Source: Mariniphaga sp041687255 (GTDB lineage Bacteria; Bacteroidota; Bacteroidia; Bacteroidales; Prolixibacteraceae). From it: a stretch of 64,000 nucleotides of DNA. Location: the NCBI GenBank assembly GCA_041687255.1, contig JAWLCL010000013.1:75029-139028 (forward strand), read 5' to 3'. The notes under the pieces are model-generated. The model did no database searches. It saw only the letters and a list, made by a program, of their open reading frames with translations, and was not told where the DNA came from. Both the position numbers and the translations under genes were made by a program. Below, in pieces: positions 53,274 through 61,846 of the stretch; position 1 is the stretch's first letter, and each line of letters opens with the position of its first letter.

Positions 53274-53969
53274 TTACAAATAGTTGTAGTGGTGCAAAAT
53301 ATATGTAGTAATGAATACGGTAACCGATGAAACAACAAATACAAGAAATATGATTCCCATTTGTACAGGGGCTAAATTGGTTGTTTCAATTTTTGGATTC
53401 TTTGCCAGGAAAAAATGTACCTCAAAAAATATAAGCAGCTTATAGGTCCCGACACCTATCAGCCACCCCAACAAAGCTCCTCCTAAAAGGTCAAGCGGAT
53501 AATGCACTCCTGAATAGATTCTTGAATAGGAAACAATAATTGCCCAAAAAAGCATGAGTAACCAAAACCCCCGGTTCCTGAATATGCGGGTTAAGAAAGC
53601 AAATGCAGCAAACACATTTGCAGCATGCGAAGAAACAAAACCATACAGTCCGCCCTTTCGCAATACATTATGAACAAGATGTTCTATTTCAGGGTTATGT
53701 ACCGGCCTGAACCGCTGAATGTTTTCTTTCATTAAAACCGATAACTGGTCGCTGAGCAGGATTGTTATTCCAACAAAAATGGCAACCATTACGGCCTTAC
53801 TCCTGAAATTTCGAAAAATATAAAAAAGAATTACAGCAAAAAACGGGAACCAGGGCTCCTTTCGGGTAACCATCAGCATAATGGTGTCCCAGAAATCGCT
53901 GTGGAAACTGTTCAGGTATAAAAAAAGTTCGGTATCAAGTTCCAGTATCTTTTGAAATAACTCCATCAA
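53274..53969 (-). CDS. PAP2-family membrane phosphatase
   Basis: A 231-residue protein with about six membrane segments and the three PAP2 phosphatase motifs: KENIQRFRPVH, SSHAANVFA and SRIYSGVHYPLDLLGG. Such enzymes dephosphorylate lipid phosphates, for example phosphatidate, undecaprenyl diphosphate or lipid A. It overlaps the obg stop by four bases and is followed after one base by the mutS-like gene, so obg, PAP2 and mutS-like are tightly coupled. The substrate cannot be chosen from sequence. Confidence 0.9.
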   Translation of the reverse strand: MMELFQKILELDTELFLYLNSFHSDFWDTIMLMVTRKEPWFPFFAVILFYIFRNFRSKAVMVAIFVGITILLSDQLSVLMKENIQRFRPVHNPEIEHLVHNVLRKGGLYGFVSSHAANVFAAFAFLTRIFRNRGFWLLMLFWAIIVSYSRIYSGVHYPLDLLGGALLGWLIGVGTYKLLIFFEVHFFLAKNPKIETTNLAPVQMGIIFLVFVVSSVTVFITTYILHHYNYL

Positions 53970-54955
53970 CTGTTTAATATTTGCCAGATTTTATCTTTAA
54001 GCTGCTGAAGGTTGAATCCTGTGACCGATGAAAAAAAGAGGTGTGGGATGCCTTTAAGTTCAGCACTTATCTCATTCATCAGTTCCTGGTCAAGCATATC
54101 GGCTTTACTAATTGTTAGAAAGCGTTGCTTATCGAGCAGCTCCGGATTGTAATTTTCAAGTTCATTCAGCAGTATATTGTATTCCTTCAGATGGTCGGCA
54201 CTATCGGCAGGGACCATAAACAACAGGAGCGGGTTCCGTTCGATGTGCCTCAGGAACCGCAATCCAAGGCCTTTTCCTTCATGGGCGCCCTCAATGATGC
54301 CGGGTATATCGGCCATAACAAACGACTTGTCTTCGCGGTAGCTTACAATTCCCAGGTTTGGCGTAAGTGTAGTGAAGGGGTAATCGCCTATTTTAGGCTT
54401 GGCTGCCGACACTACCGAAAGCAGGGTGGACTTCCCTGCGCTTGGAAAACCGACCAATCCTACATCGGCCAGTACCTTTAGTTCGAGTATCCTCCAGCCC
54501 TCCTCCCCCTCTTCTCCGGGTTGGGCATACCTGGGAGCCTGGTTTGTAGATGTTTTAAAATGATCGTTTCCCAGGCCTCCACGGCCACCTTTCATGAGGG
54601 TTATTTGTTGGTCGTGTTCTGTAATTTCACATATAAACTCCCCGGTTTCAGCATCTTTGGCAACGGTTCCCAATGGCACTTCAACAATAATGTCTTCCCC
54701 ATCGGAGCCGGTCATTTTCTGAGCGCCACCCGATTCCCCGTTTTCTGCTCTTATGTGACGTTTGTACCTCAGGTGGAGAAGTGTCCATTTATGCTGATTT
54801 CCCTGCAGGATAATGTGGCCGCCCCGACCGCCATCACCGCCGTCGGGGCCTCCTTTGGGCACAAATTTTTCACGACGGAAATGTGCAGAACCGGCGCCTC
54901 CATCCCCCGATTTACAGTGAATTTTTACGTAATCAACAAAATTCGATTCTGCCAT
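53966..54955 (-). CDS. obg: GTPase Obg/CgtA
   Basis: A 329-residue essential GTPase involved in 50S ribosome maturation and stress control. The glycine-rich Obg fold at the N-terminus is clear (CKSGDGGAGSAHFRREKF, GGPDGGDGGRGGHI). The G domain carries G1 GFPSAGKSTL, the switch region GDYPFTTLTPNLG, G3 DIPGIIEGAHEGKGLG, and G4 as TISKADM instead of NKxD. There is no long C-terminal OCT domain. The hpt-adk-obg order is typical for Bacteroidota. Confidence 0.96.
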   Translation of the reverse strand: MAESNFVDYVKIHCKSGDGGAGSAHFRREKFVPKGGPDGGDGGRGGHIILQGNQHKWTLLHLRYKRHIRAENGESGGAQKMTGSDGEDIIVEVPLGTVAKDAETGEFICEITEHDQQITLMKGGRGGLGNDHFKTSTNQAPRYAQPGEEGEEGWRILELKVLADVGLVGFPSAGKSTLLSVVSAAKPKIGDYPFTTLTPNLGIVSYREDKSFVMADIPGIIEGAHEGKGLGLRFLRHIERNPLLLFMVPADSADHLKEYNILLNELENYNPELLDKQRFLTISKADMLDQELMNEISAELKGIPHLFFSSVTGFNLQQLKDKIWQILNS

Positions 54956-55011
54956 TTTCTCTTTCTCTGTTTATATTCTGTAAAGTAGCAAGCCGGAAAA
55001 AACCGGAAAAA

Positions 55012-55587
55012 TTATTTATGTTTCTCAACAGCCTCTTTTAAACGGCCGGCAATTTCTTCGATAGACCCCATGCCATTTATCCCATGGTACTTGTTCTGCT
55101 TTTTGTAATAATCAATGAGAGGAGAAGTTTTTTCATTGTAAACATTGATGCGGTTTTCAATGATTGACTCATCCTGGTCATCGGCTCTGCCCGAAATTTT
55201 CCCCCTGCTCAGGAGCCTGTCTATAAGTTCCTGTTTCTCCACTTCCAGGCTTAACATGGCAGTAATAGGTGTGCCTTTGCGGTTAAGCAGTTCATCGAGT
55301 GCCTTGGCCTGGGCAACTGTCCGCGGAAATCCATCGAAGATGAACCCGTTGGCATTCTTGTTGGCTTCCAGTTTGTTCTCAATCATTCCTATTACCACTG
55401 CATCAGGAACCAACTCCCCTTTATCCATATAGGCTTTTGCCTCCATTCCCAGGGGTGTACCTGCTGCTATTTCACTGCGAAGCAAATCGCCTGTCGACAA
55501 ATGAATCAAATCATACGAACTGATTAAATATTCAGCCTGTGTGCCTTTACCCGCTCCGGGAGGACCAAATAATACGATGTTTAACAT
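55012..55587 (-). CDS. adk: Adenylate kinase
   Basis: A 191-residue enzyme interconverting ATP + AMP and 2 ADP. P-loop GPPGAGKGTQAEYL is at residues ~7-20, followed by HLSTGDLLR, FIFDGFPRTVAQAKAL and the LID region as the short form (GKISGRADDQDESIIENRI). It therefore lacks the ~27-residue zinc-type LID insertion. It lies 15 bases downstream of hpt and 56 bases upstream of obg. Confidence 0.96.
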   Translation of the reverse strand: MLNIVLFGPPGAGKGTQAEYLISSYDLIHLSTGDLLRSEIAAGTPLGMEAKAYMDKGELVPDAVVIGMIENKLEANKNANGFIFDGFPRTVAQAKALDELLNRKGTPITAMLSLEVEKQELIDRLLSRGKISGRADDQDESIIENRINVYNEKTSPLIDYYKKQNKYHGINGMGSIEEIAGRLKEAVEKHK

Positions 55588-55602
55588 GTAATTTTATTTT
55601 AA

Positions 55603-56142
55603 TTAATTTATAACTGAGTAAATATCAATTAGGTTACGTCCATAACCATTGTAATCCAGCCCGTACCCAACAATAAAATCATTGGGAATTTCCATGCCTA
55701 TATAATCCAGGTTTACTTTTTTCTTCAACGCATCGGGTTTTAATAACAGGGTGGCAATTATTACCTCCTTGGGGTTTAAATGCTGCAATTGTTCCTGGAT
55801 GTGTTCAATTGTTAATCCGCTGTCTACGATATCTTCCAAAACAACCACCGTACGTCCTTCAATTTTTTCGTTTAAGCCGATAAGCTGTTTTATCTCACCT
55901 GAAGTTTGCTGCCCTGCATAGGATGCCAACTTTACAAATGATATTTCGGTTTCTACCAGTTCAATACGTTTGTACAACTCAGCGGCAAACATGAATGACC
56001 CGTTTAGAATGCAAACAAACAGCGGATTTTTACCGGCCAGGTCCCGGTTCATAGATTCGGCCATCTTTTCTACTGCTGCCCGTATTTTTTCGTAAGGGAT
56101 AAAAAGCTGAAAGTCTTTGTCGTGAATTTTAACTTGCTTCAT
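55603..56142 (-). CDS. hpt: Hypoxanthine phosphoribosyltransferase
   Basis: A 179-residue purine-salvage enzyme joining hypoxanthine or guanine to PRPP. The PRPP-binding motif is VVVLEDIVDSGLTIEHI, and CILNGSFMFAAELYK and DFIVGYGLDYNGYGRNL are conserved. It heads the hpt-adk-obg-PAP2-mutS-like run on the minus strand. A divergent purE follows on the plus strand, so two purine genes share the intergenic region 56143-56252. Confidence 0.95.
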   Translation of the reverse strand: MKQVKIHDKDFQLFIPYEKIRAAVEKMAESMNRDLAGKNPLFVCILNGSFMFAAELYKRIELVETEISFVKLASYAGQQTSGEIKQLIGLNEKIEGRTVVVLEDIVDSGLTIEHIQEQLQHLNPKEVIIATLLLKPDALKKKVNLDYIGMEIPNDFIVGYGLDYNGYGRNLIDIYSVIN

Positions 56143-56252
56143 TTACTGAAAAATTATTTTTATAAGTAGCTTTTATGCTGTATTTTCGTTTAAAAATTCG
56201 AAACTGCAAAATAACAAAAACAATTTCATTAACTGAAAACATATTTTAAAAG

Positions 56253-56759
56253 ATGGAGCCAAAAGTTAGCATTATTATGGGAAGTACATCCGATTTGGAT
56301 GTAATGGCCAAGGCGGCACAGTTACTTGAGGATTTTGAAATTTCATTCGAGATGAATGCATTATCAGCACACCGTACCCCTGATGAGGTGGAAAAATTTG
56401 CCAAAGGAGCCAAAGATCGTGGTGTAAAAGTAATAATTGCCGGTGCCGGCATGGCTGCTCACCTGCCGGGGGTTATTGCTGCAATGACTCCTCTGCCCGT
56501 TATAGGTGTTCCTATAAATGCCAGTATGTCGGGTTTCGATTCAGTGTTATCAATCGTGCAGATGCCTCCCGGAATACCGGTAGCCACAGTTGCAGTTAAT
56601 GGTGCAATGAACGCTGCTATCCTGGCCGTACAAATGATGGCAACCGGAGATGCGGCGCTAATGCAGAAAATGGTTGATTATAAACAATCCCTGAAGCAGA
56701 AAATAGTAAAGGCAAACAAGGAACTTTCTGAAGTAAAATATAAGTTTAAAACGAACTAA
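56253..56759 (+). CDS. purE: N5-carboxyaminoimidazole ribonucleotide mutase
   Basis: A 168-residue class I PurE that converts N5-CAIR to CAIR in purine synthesis. Motifs are IIMGSTSDLDVM near the N-terminus, the catalytic-loop SAHRTPDEVEKF, VIIAGAGMAAHLPGVIAAMTPLPVIGVP and the late MPPGIPVATVAVNGAMNAAILAVQ. Length is normal. No purK is adjacent. Confidence 0.96.
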   Translation: MEPKVSIIMGSTSDLDVMAKAAQLLEDFEISFEMNALSAHRTPDEVEKFAKGAKDRGVKVIIAGAGMAAHLPGVIAAMTPLPVIGVPINASMSGFDSVLSIVQMPPGIPVATVAVNGAMNAAILAVQMMATGDAALMQKMVDYKQSLKQKIVKANKELSEVKYKFKTN

Positions 56760-56808
56760 AACTTTTTTTTATGTAGCCCAGAGCTGGCTAAAAACCAATA
56801 AAGCCTGA

Positions 56809-57645
56809 ATGACAAAGGGTATCCTCGATACGATTAAAAGTTGGGGGTTTTTTGTTATTTTTTTATTCCAGGCCACTGTCTGTCCCGGATCAAACCTTCA
56901 GCCTGCAGGTGCACGTTCATTGGCAATGTCGCATGCATATGTCTCTTTCTCCGACATATGGTCGGCCTTTCATAATCAGGCAGGGCTTGCCGGAGTTCAG
57001 CAGCCGGCGGGTTGTGTTTATTTTGAATCAAGGTTTGGCATCGATGAACTTTCCCTTGTTGCCGGTTCTGTCATTCTGCCTGCGGGTAATGGTGCTTTTG
57101 CAATAAGTACTTCACAGTTTGGCAAAGGAACTTTCAGGGAGAGCAAATATGCTTTGGCCTATGCACATCAGCTGGCAGAAAAATGGCATGCCGGCCTGCA
57201 GATTGATTATTGTTCCCAAACTCTGCCTGAAAACGATCATGCAAGAGGATTTGCCACCTTTGAAGGGGGAGTTATTTTCATTCCTTCTGAACGCCTTCAT
57301 CTGGGAGTGCATGTATTCAATGCCGTGTCGGGTGGTTTTGAAACTCCCTCAGGCAGGCAGCAAATACCACCGGTAATCCGTGCCGGAGGAAATTACTCTT
57401 TCGATAAAACGGTCCTGCTTGCATTTGAAGTGGAAAAGCACAACCACGAACCTATGGTGGTGAAATCAGGCATAGAATTTCTGCCCGTCGGAAATTTTGC
57501 CCTCCGCCTTGGGGTTTCAGGAAAACCTGTCAATTATACAGCGGGCTTTGGATACAATACCGGCCGGTTTTCTACCGACATTGGCTTTGCCTATCATGGA
57601 AACCTTGGGCTTACTCCCGCAATATCAGTTCAGTTTAGCTTGTGA
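56809..57645 (+). CDS. Outer-membrane beta-barrel-type protein, unknown function
   Basis: A 278-residue protein with a hydrophobic N-terminus (GFFVIFLFQATVCPG) and many alternating hydrophobic/polar strands rich in Gly, Phe and Tyr, ending in a phenylalanine-type outer-membrane signature (ISVQFSL). The stretch GARSLAMSHAYVSFSDIWSAFHNQAGLA resembles the start of PorV/UPF0164-like Bacteroidota barrels that fold around a plug. Its stop overlaps the start of the next gene by one base (TGATG), so the two are coupled and may work together in the outer membrane. Function unknown; a T9SS-related role is possible but not shown. Confidence 0.7.
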   Translation: MTKGILDTIKSWGFFVIFLFQATVCPGSNLQPAGARSLAMSHAYVSFSDIWSAFHNQAGLAGVQQPAGCVYFESRFGIDELSLVAGSVILPAGNGAFAISTSQFGKGTFRESKYALAYAHQLAEKWHAGLQIDYCSQTLPENDHARGFATFEGGVIFIPSERLHLGVHVFNAVSGGFETPSGRQQIPPVIRAGGNYSFDKTVLLAFEVEKHNHEPMVVKSGIEFLPVGNFALRLGVSGKPVNYTAGFGYNTGRFSTDIGFAYHGNLGLTPAISVQFSL

Positions 57646-59687
57646 TGAAACAATTGCTCCTGTACATAGGGTGGATATTATATATAGGATTGCCGTTTAC
57701 TGCAGGTTCTCAGGTGCCCGATGCACAAAAGCAGATAGAAGCTGTTATTGAATCGGTTGTCGAAGAATTACAGGAAGAAACCGATGCTTCAGTTATCATT
57801 GAAGATTTGGAAGGTTTTGTCCTGAATCCGTTAAACATAAACTCTGCTTCCCATGACCAGCTGTCACAGTTACATCTTTTAAATGATATCCAGATAGAAC
57901 GGCTGATTGAATACCGGGATAAGTATGGTCCGGTACTTTCAATTTACGAATTGAATGCCGTTAATGGTCTTCATCCTGAAATTCTGGAGCGAATGGAACC
58001 TTTTGTCCGATTTGGTCCCCAGGATGAGGACCCTCTGACGTTTCAGCAAGTATTAAATTACGGGCGGCATGAAATGTTGCTGCGCACTTTGGGAACTTTG
58101 CAGAAGGCAAAAGGATATTTGAAAAAAGAAGATGGCACTGTGCCCTACGAAGGAAACAGGTTCAGGTATTACAGCCGGTATCGGTTTCAGTCGGGCGACA
58201 ATTTTTCAGCAGGGATACTCGCTGAGAAAGATCCCGGAGAAGCTTTTTTTGCAGGTACAAACAGCTATGGCTTTGATTTTTATTCCGGCCATGCGAGTAT
58301 TAAGGTAAGTTCGCTTATTGAAAATTTGACAGTTGGTGATTTTATTGTCCGCAGCGGGCAGGGACTTGTGGTTTGGCAGGGGTTTTCAATGGGAAAATCG
58401 TTGTATTCACTGAATCTTTCGAAAACAAACCAGGGAATGAGGCCATACACCTCCTCTGATGAAAATCAGTTCTTCAGAGGAGTGGCAACTACTCTTAAAA
58501 CAGGCAATTCAAGGTTTAGTTTTTTTGTTTCCAAAAAGAAGAGGGATGGTAATCTCGCTTCTTCCGATTCATTGGATAGTTACTTCACCAGTTTGCAAAG
58601 TTCCGGATATCATCGTACGGTAAATGAAATTGCTGATAAAAACAGCATAAGTGATTTTAATGCAGGTGTATTGGGGCATTGGCAGTCGGGAAACCTGAAA
58701 CTGGGCGCAGTATTATTATACCGGCAGTTCAGCTTGCCACTTCTGCCTTCCGACCAGCTGTACAACCGGTTTTACTTCCGGGGAACAGAAAATTACACTG
58801 CAGGTATCGATTATCTGTACAGTAAGGGTAACTACCTGTTGTTTGGTGAAGCAGCATTTTCAAAGTCGGGTGGAAAAGCCGCATTACAGGGAGTTACAGC
58901 ATACCTTCACGAAAGGATACAATTTTCTGCCCTGTTTCGCCACTTCGATAAAAATTACCATGCTATGTGGGCAGCGCCTGTAGCGGAAAGCAGTTCTGCC
59001 AATAATGAAACGGGACTTTATACAGGCACCCGTATACTTCCGCTGAAATATGTTATTCTGTCGGCTTATTATGATCTGTTCCGTTCCGAATGGATCAAAT
59101 ATACAACAGCCGGCCCGTCAAACGGAAATGATGTGTTTGTTCAGGCTGATTTCAATCCGCCGGGAAGTTTGCAGTTTTACCTGAGGTATAAGAATGAAGA
59201 GAAGGATCAGAAATTCCGTCTGAATGAAAAGAATGTTAACCTGCCCGTGCAGGTAAGAAAAAGCCGGTTAAACATTCAGTTTAACTCATCAAAGGCAGTT
59301 ATTCTGAGAAGCAGGATTGAACATGTTCTCTATAAAGGGGAGGAAACTGAAAACGGAATAATGGTTTTCCAGGATGTTCAGTTTACTCCGGTCCGGTTGC
59401 CGGTGAACTTGTCAGCACGTGTTGCCTGGTTTGATACCGATGGTTATAACTCACGGATATATGCCTATGAAAATGATTTGCTGTACGCTTTTGCAATTCC
59501 GGCATATTTTGGTAAAGGAATACGTACATACATTAACCTGAAATATAAGTTGAGCGAAAAGACAGAAGTTTGGGTTAAAATGGCTGATACCTTCCATAAA
59601 AATGCCGAATCGACGGGTACGGGTTACAGTCAAATTGCTGGGAATCATAAAACTGAACTAAAATTTCAATTAAGGGTAAAATTATAG
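57645..59687 (+). CDS. Exported helix-hairpin-helix plus beta-barrel protein
   Basis: A 680-residue protein with a signal peptide (QLLLYIGWILYIGLPFTAGS). Residues ~65-125 form a ComEA-like helix-hairpin-helix domain (LNINSASHDQLSQLHLLND, IERLIEYRDKYGPVLSIYEL, LHPEILERMEPFVRFG). The remaining ~550 residues are strand-rich with repeated amphipathic beta segments and end TELKFQLRVKL, typical of an outer-membrane barrel. ComEA-type domains bind DNA in competence systems; here the domain would lie in the periplasm next to the barrel. Related proteins are common but uncharacterised in Bacteroidota. The frame is open from GTG 57642; ATG 57645 is the likelier start. Confidence 0.75.
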   Translation: MKQLLLYIGWILYIGLPFTAGSQVPDAQKQIEAVIESVVEELQEETDASVIIEDLEGFVLNPLNINSASHDQLSQLHLLNDIQIERLIEYRDKYGPVLSIYELNAVNGLHPEILERMEPFVRFGPQDEDPLTFQQVLNYGRHEMLLRTLGTLQKAKGYLKKEDGTVPYEGNRFRYYSRYRFQSGDNFSAGILAEKDPGEAFFAGTNSYGFDFYSGHASIKVSSLIENLTVGDFIVRSGQGLVVWQGFSMGKSLYSLNLSKTNQGMRPYTSSDENQFFRGVATTLKTGNSRFSFFVSKKKRDGNLASSDSLDSYFTSLQSSGYHRTVNEIADKNSISDFNAGVLGHWQSGNLKLGAVLLYRQFSLPLLPSDQLYNRFYFRGTENYTAGIDYLYSKGNYLLFGEAAFSKSGGKAALQGVTAYLHERIQFSALFRHFDKNYHAMWAAPVAESSSANNETGLYTGTRILPLKYVILSAYYDLFRSEWIKYTTAGPSNGNDVFVQADFNPPGSLQFYLRYKNEEKDQKFRLNEKNVNLPVQVRKSRLNIQFNSSKAVILRSRIEHVLYKGEETENGIMVFQDVQFTPVRLPVNLSARVAWFDTDGYNSRIYAYENDLLYAFAIPAYFGKGIRTYINLKYKLSEKTEVWVKMADTFHKNAESTGTGYSQIAGNHKTELKFQLRVKL

Positions 59688-59730
59688 AAGGTAAATTTGT
59701 TACTTTGTCGGGTCAAAAAAAAACAGCAGT

Positions 59731-60870
59731 ATGGAATTAAATTTCGATGAAATTCGCCCTTACACCGACCAGGAAGTTAAGCAGAAAATCAAATTAATGG
59801 TAAAAGACCCTTCATTTGATCGGGTGCTGGTCCATTTGTTTAAGTCGAGACCCAAAGTGGAAATGGTGAAGATGCAATTGAGAATGATACGAAAAATTGA
59901 GCAGTTGCAGGGAACTTTCATCTATGATTTGCTCAATTGGATTATAAATAAAACTTCTGATGGATTGTCATGCACGGGGTTGGATAAATTGGATAAAAAG
60001 AAACCCTACCTGTTCATTTCCAATCATCGCGATATTATTCTGGATGCAGCCCTTCTGAACCTGTTGATGTTTGACAAGGGTATGAATACCACTCAGATAG
60101 CCATTGGCAACAATCTTTTACTGTATGAGTGGATTGAGCATGCTGTAAAATTGAACCGTTCCTTTATAATCAAGCGGAATTTACCACCACGGGAATTGTT
60201 GCAATCATCGAAATTGGTATCCCATTTTATCCGCAAATCAATAACCGGGGAAAACCTGTCGGTTTGGATTGCCCAACGTGAAGGAAGGACAAAAAACGGC
60301 TTTGACAAAACCCAGGAGAGCGTCCTGAAGATGCTGGACATGAGCAATACCAAAAGCTTTTCAGAAGGCTTTAATGAGTTGAACATTGTACCGGTATCCA
60401 TCTCCTATGAAATAGAACCCTGTGGTTTGGCTAAGATGAAGGAAATGATAAAAATGGAACATTATGGGGAGAAGAAAACAAATAAGGACGATTTGAAAAG
60501 TATGGCAATGGGAATCTTTAATCCCAAAGGACGTATGCGCTTTTCTTTTGGAACACCCATTAACTTTCCTGCCGTAGAAGCATCCAACAAAGAACAAAAA
60601 AACCAACAGGTAAAACAACTGGCAGAGCTTATCGATCGCCAGATTTACAGTAACTATAAGTTATGGCCAAATAATTACATTGCCTACGATATGCTTATGC
60701 CTGAACCCCGCTTCCACGATAGGTACTCATCGCATGAAAAGAAAAATTTCAAACTTATGATTGAGCAGGCAATGATACATATCGATTTCCCGATTACCGA
60801 TATACAGGAACGTTTCCTGAAGCTTTATGCCAACCCTGTTATTAATAAGCTGAAAGTAATTGAATCGTAA
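59731..60870 (+). CDS. 1-acyl-glycerol-3-phosphate acyltransferase-like protein
   Basis: A 379-residue PlsC-superfamily acyltransferase. The region KKPYLFISNHRDIILDAALL corresponds to the catalytic HX4D block, but the spacing here is H-X5-D. WIAQREGRTKNG corresponds to the substrate-binding EGTR-like block. GRMRFSFGTPINFP and a long C-terminal extension follow. Expected to acylate a lysophosphatidic-acid-like lipid at the inner membrane. It starts 43 bases after the barrel gene, and its stop overlaps the HAD gene start by one base (TAATG), suggesting coupling. Exact acceptor unknown. Confidence 0.75.
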   Translation: MELNFDEIRPYTDQEVKQKIKLMVKDPSFDRVLVHLFKSRPKVEMVKMQLRMIRKIEQLQGTFIYDLLNWIINKTSDGLSCTGLDKLDKKKPYLFISNHRDIILDAALLNLLMFDKGMNTTQIAIGNNLLLYEWIEHAVKLNRSFIIKRNLPPRELLQSSKLVSHFIRKSITGENLSVWIAQREGRTKNGFDKTQESVLKMLDMSNTKSFSEGFNELNIVPVSISYEIEPCGLAKMKEMIKMEHYGEKKTNKDDLKSMAMGIFNPKGRMRFSFGTPINFPAVEASNKEQKNQQVKQLAELIDRQIYSNYKLWPNNYIAYDMLMPEPRFHDRYSSHEKKNFKLMIEQAMIHIDFPITDIQERFLKLYANPVINKLKVIES

Positions 60871-61529
60871 TGGAGCCAACTACCATTATCTGGGATTGGA
60901 ACGGAACCTTGCTCAACGATCTCAGCCTGTGCATTTCATCTATCAATTTATTGCTTAAGAAACGGCAGTTGCCCCTTCTTAATAAAGAACAATACCAGGA
61001 GGTTTTTTCTTTTCCGGTAAAAGAATACTATACCGCCATTGGTTTTGATTTCAGTAAGGAAGATTTTTCCGTTCCGGCACATGAGTTTATTGATTTATAT
61101 GAGGCGGGGGTTGATGAATGTCCACTGCACCCTGCAGCAAACCGGGTGCTGTCTTTTTTCAGAGATAAAGGCTGCCGTCAGTTTGTTCTTTCTGCCATGC
61201 ATCAGGAGATGCTTCAAAAGACACTGAAGCTAAACGGAATCTATAACTATTTCGATGGGATTGCCGGCCTTGATGACCATTTTGCCGTGTCAAAAGAGGA
61301 AAGGGGCAGATGGCTGTTAGAGGAATTTGGAATAGTAAAAGAGAATTCCTGGCTGATTGGTGATACTAACCATGATTTTGAAGTTGCACAGGCACTGGGT
61401 GTCGGTTGTGTTTTAATTGCCGACGGGCACCAGTCGGAACAGAGGCTTAAAAATACGGGCTCTCTGGTACTGCAAAACCTTGCTGAACTTATTAACACAA
61501 ATGCACTGAACATGCCTGAACAAATCTGA
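60870..61529 (+). CDS. HAD-family phosphatase (phosphoglycolate-phosphatase-like)
   Basis: A 219-residue hydrolase with HAD motif I DWNGTLL (DxN variant: DWNGT, where phosphatases usually show DxDGT), motif II FVLSAMHQ, motif III around KEERGRW and motif IV WLIGDTNHDFEVA. The cap domain is of the four-helix C1 type. The second motif I residue is Asn instead of Asp; Asn or Thr at this position is seen in some HAD lineages. Substrate is probably a small phosphate ester; the acyltransferase overlap hints at glycerophospholipid metabolism, which is speculative. Confidence 0.82.
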   Translation: MEPTTIIWDWNGTLLNDLSLCISSINLLLKKRQLPLLNKEQYQEVFSFPVKEYYTAIGFDFSKEDFSVPAHEFIDLYEAGVDECPLHPAANRVLSFFRDKGCRQFVLSAMHQEMLQKTLKLNGIYNYFDGIAGLDDHFAVSKEERGRWLLEEFGIVKENSWLIGDTNHDFEVAQALGVGCVLIADGHQSEQRLKNTGSLVLQNLAELINTNALNMPEQI

Positions 61530-61561
61530 CTCTAAAAATAAAGAAATCAGAACAGAAACTT

Positions 61562-61846
61562 AACCCGGATTGGCATATTGATGTTTCCAAACACGAGCAG
61601 ATAGTTTATTATTAATTGGATGTGGAAAGCCCAACCAAATTTGTGCATCCCAACCTGATATTTGCCGATACCCATAAAGCATTTAAAATTGATGTTGACC
61701 GGGAGTTAAAACGTATTAAGGATGATTCGCCGGAATTCATAATTGTTGAACGGGAGAGTGAAAAGCTAAATAATTTTATAGAAAAAAGATATCAGTTGGT
61801 AACCGAAATGGATCGGGGTAAGATTCGCTTGTACCGGTTGATTTAA
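61562..61846 (+). pseudogene. Remnant of a membrane glycosyltransferase-like gene (C-terminal part)
   Basis: One frame reads NPDWHIDVSKHEQIVYY, then an in-frame TAA at 61613-61615, then LDVESPTKFVHPNLIFADTH and ~55 further residues to a stop at 61844-61846. The whole resembles the C-terminal soluble end of a GT39-type membrane sugar transferase, read straight through the stop. No upstream membrane part exists, because the HAD gene ends at 61529. The piece after the stop could start at a TTG (61616) and give 76 residues, but a broken gene is likelier. It overlaps the recJ stop by four bases in convergent orientation. Confidence 0.5.
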
